Positions 1 to 5,202 of a stretch of 5,202 nt of DNA are shown one piece after another. The notes beneath the pieces are model-generated. The model saw only the letters and a program-made list of their open reading frames with translations, ran no database searches and had not been told where the DNA came from. The DNA comes from Balneolia bacterium (GTDB lineage Bacteria > Bacteroidota > Rhodothermia > Balneolales > Cyclonatronaceae): the NCBI GenBank assembly GCA_003567135.1, contig PXAI01000071.1:1-5202 (forward strand). Reading direction: 5' to 3'. Within the stretch, counting starts at the first letter, position 1, and every line of letters begins with the position of its first letter. A program made the translations under genes and the position numbers.

Positions 1-708
1 CGCGACTGGGCACAGGGACAATTTTCTGTAACCTACTCCAGAGCCGAAGGCCTTAGCTCTACCAGTGACGACGCCCTCAGAAACATCGTAGTTGGCGGTC
101 AGGCAATTGGTAATAACGTGGAAACCCCGCTTGCCTGGGATCGTCCGTGGGATATTAAAGGAAATGTGATTCTGACCTACGACAGGCCGAATCCGTTGTT
201 TGGCCTGCGTCCGCTCAACCAGATGCGCCTCTATCTGGCCGCAACCTGGAGAAGCGGTATCCGCTACACGCCAATGATTTTCCAGGGCTTCGAAGCCAAC
301 CCGATTACGGGTGAAGCCGACTGGCGCCCGATTTACGAGCAAAGCGATGATCCGGCCGACCGGTTCTCAGAAACCGGCTCATCATGGTTTATGATGGATC
401 TGAATTTTCAGAAGTGGTTCAAAGTTTCAGGAAACCGTGTTGCGGTTTTCCTTGAGATCACTAACCTGCTGAATAACAGCAATGCCGCTATCATTAACCC
501 GGTTACCGGAAAAGCGTACCGCTCAGATTATCCGACCGATCAGCAGTCATTGGTAGAACTGCGTAATGACAGGTCGTTTGACGTTCCCGCGAACGTACGG
601 GATCCCCGTTACCAGGATCCGCGCGATAACAACACTCCGGCTTATCTGAATCCGGCCAATTTCCTTGAACAGCGCCACATTATGCTCGGCCTGTCATTTG
701 AATTTTGA
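1..708 (+). CDS. TonB-dependent receptor, C-terminal part (5' end outside window)
   Basis: The frame is open from base 1 and ends at TGA 706-708, giving the last 235 residues of a longer protein. The GTG at 118 is an internal Val codon and not the start, because in-frame sequence continues upstream with the same character. What is seen: alternating amphipathic beta strands, a strand pair containing WRSGIRYTP, the segment VFLEITNLLNN (fragment residues about 149-159) followed by NPVTGKAY (166-173), a polar Asp/Arg/Pro/Asn-rich stretch (about 190-220) likely to be an extracellular loop, and a final strand ending LGLSFEF with the C-terminal Phe expected of a BAM-inserted barrel. The 'TNLxN ... 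NxxTG' pattern near the end is typical of TonB-dependent receptors of the carboxypeptidase-regulatory-domain type in Bacteroidota and relatives. The protein would import a ligand across the outer membrane using TonB energy. The plug and TonB box are not in the window, so the substrate is unknown. It probably shares an operon with the next two genes. Confidence 0.88.
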   Translation, partial: RDWAQGQFSVTYSRAEGLSSTSDDALRNIVVGGQAIGNNVETPLAWDRPWDIKGNVILTYDRPNPLFGLRPLNQMRLYLAATWRSGIRYTPMIFQGFEANPITGEADWRPIYEQSDDPADRFSETGSSWFMMDLNFQKWFKVSGNRVAVFLEITNLLNNSNAAIINPVTGKAYRSDYPTDQQSLVELRNDRSFDVPANVRDPRYQDPRDNNTPAYLNPANFLEQRHIMLGLSFEF

Positions 709-715
709 TAAAACT

Positions 716-720
716 GAAGG
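716..720 (+). promoter_or_regulatory. Ribosome binding site for the GTG start at 730
   Basis: GAAGG lies 9 bases before GTG 730, in the short gap after the receptor stop codon. It supports choosing the GTG start over the in-frame ATG at 748, which has no comparable purine-rich motif at the right distance. Confidence 0.5.
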
Positions 721-729
721 TAACAGAAC

Positions 730-1743
730 GTGTTTAATCCAAAACGAATGCATTTAAAATCACTATTGAGCCTGGCTTTTATTCTGGTTTTCAGCGCCGG
801 TGTAACTGCTCAGGGAATTCTGCCTAACTTCGGAAGTTCACGCTCCGGTACCGCAGGGTATCAGTTTACAAAAATCAGCGTTGATCCAAGAGCTGCGGCC
901 ATGGGGAATTCGAGTATTGCCGATACTTACGACGGTGCGGCACTCTACTGGAACCCTGCACTCGCCGCCCGGGCAGACAGATCTCAGTTTTACGCCTCGC
1001 ACACCGCCTACTTTGTGGATATTTCGATGAACTACATCGCCTATATCCACCGTTTCAGAGGCTTCAGCCTCGGCGCATCCCTTCAGTATCTGGATTCAGG
1101 TGATATCAACGAAACCACCGAGTTTAACCCAACCGGAACAGGGCGTACGTTTAAAACGGTACATCTTTCGGCGGGACTCACCATTGCTCAGAATCTTACC
1201 GAACTCTTCAGCTACGGCCTTACGCTCCGCTATCTTGATGAGCGCATTGAGGAAATCAGCATTCCTACAGCAGCCGTTGATTTCGGATTTTTCTATCAGG
1301 TTGGGGATACCGGCCTGCGTTTCGCAGTGGGGATCAATAATTTCGGTTTTGATGCCTCACCAAGCGGCACAACTTCAAGAACTACCCTTGACGGCGTAGT
1401 GGAAGAGAGTGATTTTGAGGAAGTTCCACTTCCAACCACCTTCAACCTCGGTGCTGCTTTTGATGCGTATGAAAGAGACAACCACCGCATAATTGTAACG
1501 GCGCAGGTTTCCAATCCGAGCGATAATTCAGAAAGGCTCAGCATCGGATCGGAGTACTCATTTATGGAGCAATTCCATGTACGTGCCGGATATCAGTTTG
1601 GCCAGGATGAGTTCAGTATCCCAAGTTTCGGAGTTGGTTTCGACCTTCCATTCGGGCCGCGTTCCGTTGGCTTCGACTACGGTTTTACCACATTCGACAG
1701 GCTTGGATCCATCCACCGCCTTGCCATGAAAATCACTTTGTAA
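730..1743 (+). CDS. PorV/PorQ-family outer membrane beta-barrel protein
   Basis: A complete 337-residue protein starting at GTG 730. It has a Sec signal peptide: positive n-region (residues 1-10), hydrophobic core (about 11-24) and a likely signal peptidase I cut after VTA at residue 27, leaving Gln as the first mature residue. The diagnostic segment is residues 46-77, FTKISVDPRAAAMGNSS followed by YDGAALYWNPA. It matches the family pattern 'F.KIGVGARAAGMGGA ... ALYWNPAGLA' that marks PorV/PorQ and related FadL-like barrels. Later motifs also fit: GINNFG (201-206), LPTTFNLGAAF (234-244) and an EYSF...RAGYQFG hairpin (275-291). Length is normal for the family. In type IX secretion PorV is a shuttle/acceptor barrel in the outer membrane, but none of the other secretion genes are here, and the family also includes members of unknown role. 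It sits 21 bases after the receptor and 40 bases before the lipoprotein gene, suggesting co-transcription. The family call is firm; a specific PorV or PorQ function is not supported. Confidence 0.87.
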   Translation: MFNPKRMHLKSLLSLAFILVFSAGVTAQGILPNFGSSRSGTAGYQFTKISVDPRAAAMGNSSIADTYDGAALYWNPALAARADRSQFYASHTAYFVDISMNYIAYIHRFRGFSLGASLQYLDSGDINETTEFNPTGTGRTFKTVHLSAGLTIAQNLTELFSYGLTLRYLDERIEEISIPTAAVDFGFFYQVGDTGLRFAVGINNFGFDASPSGTTSRTTLDGVVEESDFEEVPLPTTFNLGAAFDAYERDNHRIIVTAQVSNPSDNSERLSIGSEYSFMEQFHVRAGYQFGQDEFSIPSFGVGFDLPFGPRSVGFDYGFTTFDRLGSIHRLAMKITL

Positions 1744-1783
1744 GAAAATCCACCGAAAGGCAACTCTTCGAATTTCAGAAATT

Positions 1784-3082
1784 ATGATGCGAATATCTCA
1801 ACAACTGACTATCCTGATTCTCGGAATCACCGCAGCGGCTCTTATGCTTTCAGGCTGTGATGATATCTTCGGGTCAAAGGGAGATTCAACTACCGATGAA
1901 ATTTTTGATACCGGCCGTCTGGATCCGACCTTTGTTCCGGATGACGTAGGCTACGCCTCGCTTCCTTTCTGGACGGATTTCAACCAGCCGACCGATGTGT
2001 ATGTGGGATTCGATGAACTCGTGTACGTAACCGACAGCGACGGTCTTCATGTACTCGATCGCGCCGGCCGTCTGTTCCAGACTATACCGCTCGAAGGCGC
2101 AGTAGCCGTTGTGCAGGATCGTATGCTGGATGTTTACGTAGCCGCACGCGTGGATACGGTTCTTGAGCAGTATGGCGGAATTACGGTAAATCTTCCTGCC
2201 GTACTCAAAATCCGAAACGCCAACGGCGCGGGCCCTGTTCAGATTATCGACCGTCTTGTGCATCCGTTTTCTGATGCCAGCCGCCCGCCGGGTGTGAACA
2301 ACCGGAGACTGGACGTTAACTCAAGCCTTTACGATCCGGAAACGAGTGATACCAATGTTGAAATTACCGGTCTCACCGTTCTGGCCGACAACACGCTTTA
2401 CGTAACACGCCGCGGCCCGCTGAACCCGATCACCGATCCTCAGGCGCCGGATAACACTATTCTTGAATACACATTGCGCGATGATGGTTCAGGAACGATG
2501 CGCAACGTGCGGCAGATCAGGCAGCTAAACCCGAATACGCCATCTTTGGTGAGCGCAGTTGGCCCGGGCGATATCCAGAGTTTTATCGGCCCGCCGCAGC
2601 GTGAGAACATCTCATCAAACAGAAACTTCCTGGTTTCCCAAACGCGTCAGGATGTTTCCGTGCCTTACCGCGTACTTTGGGTTGAGGTTCGCGAAACCGA
2701 CGACGGTATCCAGTATGCGCCGAATTCCTCGCTGCTTGGCCAGGATACCACGCGCGCCGACGGATTCCTCTACGAAGTGGGCAAATTTGAAAATCCATCC
2801 GGAATCTCATACGCGCCGGACGGAACAGGCTACATTTTTGTGACGGATTCCGCCAAAGACAGCCTGTTCGTATTCCAGTCAAATGGCCGTGAGGGCGTGC
2901 CCCCGCCTCCGGGATCGGAAGAAACCCGCGATATTAACGTCTCATTCGGCGGAACCGGACTGGCCGAACGCGAATTCAACGAACCATCCGGAGTGGCCTA
3001 TTTCCGCCGGATTGTTTACGTGGCAGATAAAAATAACAACCGCATTTCAAGATTTATTCTGAATACGGATCTGGAGCGGTAG
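1784..3082 (+). CDS. Lipoprotein with NHL-type beta-propeller repeats
   Basis: A complete 432-residue protein. Tandem ATG codons at 1784 and 1787 give nearly the same product; no good Shine-Dalgarno sits before them (AAAGG at 1756-1760 is too far). The N-terminus is a lipoprotein signal: hydrophobic core 8-22, then lipobox LSGC with lipidated Cys25, followed by acidic DD and a low-complexity linker to about residue 45. The rest is propeller-like. Blade-type motifs are seen at 67-92 (NQPTDVYV...LVYVTDSDGLHVLD), about 194-230 (ITGLTVLADNTLYVTRR), 335-365 (FENPSGISYAPDG...IFVTD...LFVF) and 398-424 (FNEPSGVAY...VYVADKNNNRISRF). The last two are classic NHL repeats; the stretch 240-330 is more divergent. 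NHL propellers normally bind ligands or partners and are not usually catalytic; no catalytic set is evident. As the last gene of the run, it may be a surface or periplasmic partner of the receptor and the PorV/Q-like barrel. Substrate and leaflet are unknown. Confidence 0.85.
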   Translation: MMRISQQLTILILGITAAALMLSGCDDIFGSKGDSTTDEIFDTGRLDPTFVPDDVGYASLPFWTDFNQPTDVYVGFDELVYVTDSDGLHVLDRAGRLFQTIPLEGAVAVVQDRMLDVYVAARVDTVLEQYGGITVNLPAVLKIRNANGAGPVQIIDRLVHPFSDASRPPGVNNRRLDVNSSLYDPETSDTNVEITGLTVLADNTLYVTRRGPLNPITDPQAPDNTILEYTLRDDGSGTMRNVRQIRQLNPNTPSLVSAVGPGDIQSFIGPPQRENISSNRNFLVSQTRQDVSVPYRVLWVEVRETDDGIQYAPNSSLLGQDTTRADGFLYEVGKFENPSGISYAPDGTGYIFVTDSAKDSLFVFQSNGREGVPPPPGSEETRDINVSFGGTGLAEREFNEPSGVAYFRRIVYVADKNNNRISRFILNTDLER

Positions 3083-3107
3083 ACGGATAACCGATTTCTG
3101 AAACTGA

Positions 3108-3154
3108 AAAATGCTCTGAATTCCTGATAATTTTACAGGAGTTCAGAGCATTTT
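3108..3154. terminator. Strong bidirectional Rho-independent terminator
   Basis: The arms 3108-3126 and 3136-3154 pair over 19 positions with only one G-U wobble and enclose a 9-base AT-rich loop (3127-3135). The outer pairs form an A-tract on the left and TTTT on the right, extended by GTTTT to 3159, so either transcript would end with a U-rich tail. It begins 26 bases after the stop of the propeller lipoprotein gene and lies between convergent genes, 117 bases past the stop of the minus-strand barrel gene. It should end the plus-strand operon and could also stop minus-strand transcription. Confidence 0.88.
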
Positions 3155-3180
3155 GTTTTAAGCCGGATTATTCACGAATC

Positions 3181-3257
3181 GCATCCCTGTTGCAGAGATG
3201 CCGGGTGTACCGGGAATTTCGCTTCGCTTTGTACCCTTCAGGAAATTATTCCCTGAA
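3181..3257. other. Intergenic patch of imperfect inverted repeats
   Basis: This stretch between the terminator and the end of the minus-strand barrel gene holds three inverted repeats. Arms 3181-3189 and 3193-3201 pair with one mismatch around a TTG loop. GGGTGTAC (3203-3210) faces GTACCC (3231-3236) with a two-base bulge. TTCAGG (3237-3242) faces CCTGAA (3252-3257). None is followed by a convincing T-tract in either direction. The patch could be a degenerate repeat element, an RNA structure in the minus-strand 3' untranslated region, or chance. No convincing gene covers it. Confidence 0.3.
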
Positions 3258-3270
3258 AAACACCATCGGG

Positions 3271-3987
3271 TTAAAAATGATAGCTTAACCGAAGCCCGAC
3301 ACTTCTTCTCCACAGGTCAATACGCGTTAATCTGGTCACTCCAAGAGAGGTATCTGTACCGGCGAACAGATTATAGAAAGGTGTAATATCCTGATTGTAA
3401 ATCAAATCTACGCTTAAAGGCGGCATATTACCCGGCAACCGGTATCCGATTCCGAAGGTGACGCCCAGAATTACGTCATTCGAAAGCTCTGAAAGCAAGT
3501 GAGGTGATTCTGTTACCGTATCACCTTGTGTGATTCGGGCGATACCATCTGAAGATCCGATTCTTGTGGATATCCGGAATCCGGCAGTAAATATTAGATA
3601 TCTTAAATTTTCAAGATGATGCAGTTTTACTTTCAATGGAAGGCTGAGGTAAGATATATGCGGATTACCGGCCTCTTCAATTGTTGCCCCTCCGGCTCTG
3701 AGACTGGGTAGTCTATATTTGAAGTAAGTGTACTCGATTCCGGTAACAAATGAAATGTCCTCATTTATTTTGAATACCGGTTGTGCAATGGCCGAAAACC
3801 CGGTTTCAGGTTCGATAAATATATCCAAGCCTGTCCAACCGCGATTGAAGTCTACACTGGTGCGGTCAACAGAAACGCCAACTCTCCATTCACTGATTGA
3901 CTGTGCCTGCGTCTGTGTTAATCCCGCATGAAGGAAAATGAATAGTATTAGCGAAATGATTGGGATTATCTTCCGGAAATGTTTCAT
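3271..3987 (-). CDS. PorT-like outer membrane beta-barrel protein
   Basis: A complete 238-residue protein read from ATG 3987-3985 to TAA at 3273-3271. The N-terminus MKHFRK, a hydrophobic core (7-22) and TQA|QS make a Sec signal peptide with a probable cut after Ala28. The mature part is amphipathic beta strand throughout and ends LRLSYHF, with the terminal Phe expected of an outer-membrane barrel. Motifs fit the small 'outer membrane protein beta-barrel' family that includes PorT (Pfam OMP_b-brl_2): YLSLPLKVKL (113-122), the conserved 'YL.IPL..K' strand; LIFTAGFRIS (131-140); DVILGVTFGIGY (171-182); and LIYNQDITPFYNLF (195-208), like the 'L..RYN.GL.N' strand. Length is typical for an 8-10-strand barrel. 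The family is mostly functionally uncharacterised, and true PorT assignment needs synteny that is absent here. No clear Shine-Dalgarno precedes the start. It lies 67 bases downstream of the minus-strand lipoprotein gene and is probably co-transcribed with it. Confidence 0.78.
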   Translation of the reverse strand: MKHFRKIIPIISLILFIFLHAGLTQTQAQSISEWRVGVSVDRTSVDFNRGWTGLDIFIEPETGFSAIAQPVFKINEDISFVTGIEYTYFKYRLPSLRAGGATIEEAGNPHISYLSLPLKVKLHHLENLRYLIFTAGFRISTRIGSSDGIARITQGDTVTESPHLLSELSNDVILGVTFGIGYRLPGNMPPLSVDLIYNQDITPFYNLFAGTDTSLGVTRLTRIDLWRRSVGLRLSYHF

Positions 3988-4054
3988 TGAATGGGTATTG
4001 CTTAGTAAGTGTATCGATCAACCTTTATGAAGTTGTGATATCATTAAAGTAGAT

Positions 4055-5140
4055 TTACCAATCGATAGTTATATCAATGGGAGTAAAATTGTTTGTTGGC
4101 GGAAATTCTGGAACATAATCAGGAAGATCATCCCAAAGTTTGGTGATTGTACCGGTTGTACTATTGTATTTATGTGGTACGTAGTGAGCTCCGGAGCCTT
4201 TATGAATATCCCTGATAAACACAAAGTTGCCATCCGGCATCCATTTTACGTTATGACCACCAAGTTCGGTAATCTGTTCAAAATGTTCGAGAGAAAAGGA
4301 GGTTTTGACCAGTTGGTCCGCAAAGTCCCGACGAATTTCAAGAATAATTTCATTTCCGCGGGGGTTTGGTGTTGAATTATCAAGCCGAAACTCAGTACCG
4401 GTTAGTTCAGGATTAATTTCGTCTAAGCCGCCAGTGCTGAAGTCGTAATTGACGAAAATATTTGAATAATCACCTGAGACTGTATCAAGATAGAAAGCAG
4501 AAAAAAACGCGCCGTTGTTTCCCAGATTTGCCCTATTTAAGTACTCGCCTAAAGGTCCTTCAACACTTTCGTCTTCGTAATTAATAACATAGACTCCAAT
4601 ATCGTAATCTTGCTGATACGCTTGCCCCCAGACGCTTACCAATAAATTACTGCTGCCGGGCATAAACTGAGGATTTGCTGCATTATAACGATTTATAGTA
4701 TGATCCGGGCTCCCGGTTAATTGTTTAGCTATACGTTTTTCCAAATCGATTACAATAACAAAAGTATGCTGGCCGCCAATGACAAACGTCGATGCTATGC
4801 GGGAATCATCTTCCGACCATGCAATAGACTGGGTGCCTGATGCAATAAACTCCGGATTCCGGCCATCCTTATCCACGATCCAAAGTTGTCTGATTGGTTC
4901 TGTTAAATTACCGGGTGTTCGCCGCCTTATTAAAGCAACTCTTTCACCATCATTCGAAAATGTTACATTATAAATGTCTTCCTTATCTTCCAGGGAAGAG
5001 CCGCCATATTCACCCGGATTGAAGTACGTTTCTTCCTCGGGATCATCCTCTAATTCGATAACATTAATGCTGTCATTGCAGGCGGAAAAAAGGAAGAAGA
5101 ATAAAATGATTACAAATCGGGTTGCCATTACTAGTATCAT
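4055..5140 (-). CDS. Lipoprotein with PD40/WD40-like (TolB-type) beta-propeller repeats
   Basis: A complete 361-residue protein ending at TAA 4057-4055. Two starts are possible: ATG 5140-5138 or ATG 5128-5126 (Met5). Neither has a Shine-Dalgarno, and both keep the signal sequence, so the start is uncertain by four residues. The hydrophobic core (9-19) runs into FSAC, with probable lipidated Cys21, then an acidic tether rich in Asp/Glu (about 29-37). The body holds TolB/WD40-like blades. Examples are IYNVTFSNDGERVALIRR...QLWIVDKDGRNP (56-96), SIAWSEDDSRIAS...VIVIDLEKRIAKQLT (105-142), NPQFMPGSSNLLVSV...GVYVINYE (156-189), PNPRGNEIILEIRR (258-271) and VKWMPDGNFVFIRDI (298-312). The repeated 'x-F/W-S/M-x-DG-x' turn followed by a 'D-hydrophobic' strand is typical of PD40 repeats, which usually mediate binding. 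No peptidase domain follows, so this is not a propeller-peptidase fusion. It is the first gene of a likely two-gene unit with the PorT-like barrel. The ligand is unknown. Confidence 0.8.
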   Translation of the reverse strand: MILVMATRFVIILFFFLFSACNDSINVIELEDDPEEETYFNPGEYGGSSLEDKEDIYNVTFSNDGERVALIRRRTPGNLTEPIRQLWIVDKDGRNPEFIASGTQSIAWSEDDSRIASTFVIGGQHTFVIVIDLEKRIAKQLTGSPDHTINRYNAANPQFMPGSSNLLVSVWGQAYQQDYDIGVYVINYEDESVEGPLGEYLNRANLGNNGAFFSAFYLDTVSGDYSNIFVNYDFSTGGLDEINPELTGTEFRLDNSTPNPRGNEIILEIRRDFADQLVKTSFSLEHFEQITELGGHNVKWMPDGNFVFIRDIHKGSGAHYVPHKYNSTTGTITKLWDDLPDYVPEFPPTNNFTPIDITIDW

Positions 5141-5202
5141 AAAGCATATTATGTTTATGGTGTGATTTGTTTAAGAAAAGGTTTTCTTGTTCATAAATAT
5201 TC
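5141..5202 (-). promoter_or_regulatory. AT-rich upstream region of the minus-strand unit, with a short palindrome
   Basis: These 62 bases precede the propeller lipoprotein gene and are strongly AT-rich, as a promoter region would be. They contain a 7-base inverted repeat with a 2-base centre (AAGAAAA at 5173-5179, TTTTCTT at 5182-5188), 32 bases before the first possible start. It could be an operator or chance in AT-rich DNA. Read on the minus strand, CATAAT (5153-5148) is -10-like but lacks a convincing -35. I found no TAnnTTTG-type Bacteroidota -7 element. The window ends too soon to see more. Confidence 0.25.

Noticed and set aside
118..708. A separate 196-residue gene starting at GTG 118
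   Set aside because: The same frame is open back to base 1 with beta-strand sequence of the same kind, so GTG 118 is an internal Val of the truncated receptor.
838..1050. Minus-strand frame inside the PorV/Q-like gene
   Set aside because: Lies antisense to the strongest family motif of a confident gene; no motif or start context of its own.
730..1743. Type IX secretion locus based on the PorV/Q-like and PorT-like proteins
   Set aside because: Both belong to broad families. No PorK/L/M/N, Sov, PorU or C-terminal sorting domain is present in the window, so the system cannot be claimed.
1886..2263. 125-residue minus-strand frame inside the NHL lipoprotein gene
   Set aside because: Antisense shadow; the plus-strand frame has a lipobox and blade motifs, and this frame shows no signal sequence or domain.
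3237..3257. Second terminator for the minus-strand barrel gene
   Set aside because: The stem is only six pairs, and on the minus strand the T-run comes before the stem and not after it.
3198..3386. A 62-residue plus-strand reading frame
   Set aside because: Nearly two thirds of it overlaps the well-supported minus-strand barrel gene, it has no recognisable motif or ribosome site, and the rest lies in the hairpin patch.
5126..5141. TATGAT on the minus strand (5141-5136) as a -10 box giving a leaderless transcript from Met5
   Set aside because: No matching -35 or other support; a single 6-base match in AT-rich DNA is expected by chance.

Overview
The window looks like chromosomal DNA from a Gram-negative bacterium of the Bacteroidota/Rhodothermota/Balneolota group. 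All five genes encode predicted exported envelope proteins: a TonB-dependent receptor tail, a PorV/PorQ-family barrel, two lipoproteins with beta-propeller-like repeats, and a PorT-like barrel. PorV/PorQ and PorT-like families are typical of this group. Several starts lack a Shine-Dalgarno sequence, and the mature proteins are rich in Asp/Glu, which would suit a marine or halophilic member such as the Balneolota. The lineage is inferred from family content only; there is no rRNA or marker gene here.

Layout. Positions 1-3082 (+ strand) hold three tightly spaced genes: the C-terminal end of a TonB-dependent receptor (cut by the window edge), a PorV/PorQ-like outer-membrane protein 21 bases later, and an NHL-type propeller lipoprotein 40 bases after that. 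They look like one operon whose promoter lies outside the window. Positions 3083-3270 are a convergent intergenic region with a strong, symmetric terminator hairpin (3108-3154) and a patch of weaker imperfect hairpins (3181-3257). Positions 3271-5140 (- strand) hold two genes transcribed toward the terminator: first a lipoprotein with PD40/WD40-like propeller repeats (4055-5140), then, 67 bases downstream, a PorT-like small beta-barrel (3271-3987). The last 62 bases are AT-rich upstream DNA of the minus-strand unit.

How the genes may work together. The plus-strand trio could form an outer-membrane assembly: a TonB-driven channel, a FadL/PorV-type barrel and a lipid-anchored propeller. The minus-strand pair again joins a lipid-anchored propeller to an outer-membrane barrel. 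Substrates cannot be read from the sequence. The minus-strand half is visibly more AT-rich than the plus-strand half, so the two units may differ in history. There is no CRISPR array, tRNA, rRNA, insertion sequence or recombinase. The most interesting feature is the repeated barrel-plus-propeller-lipoprotein pairing; I do not see clear evidence of a wholly new system.
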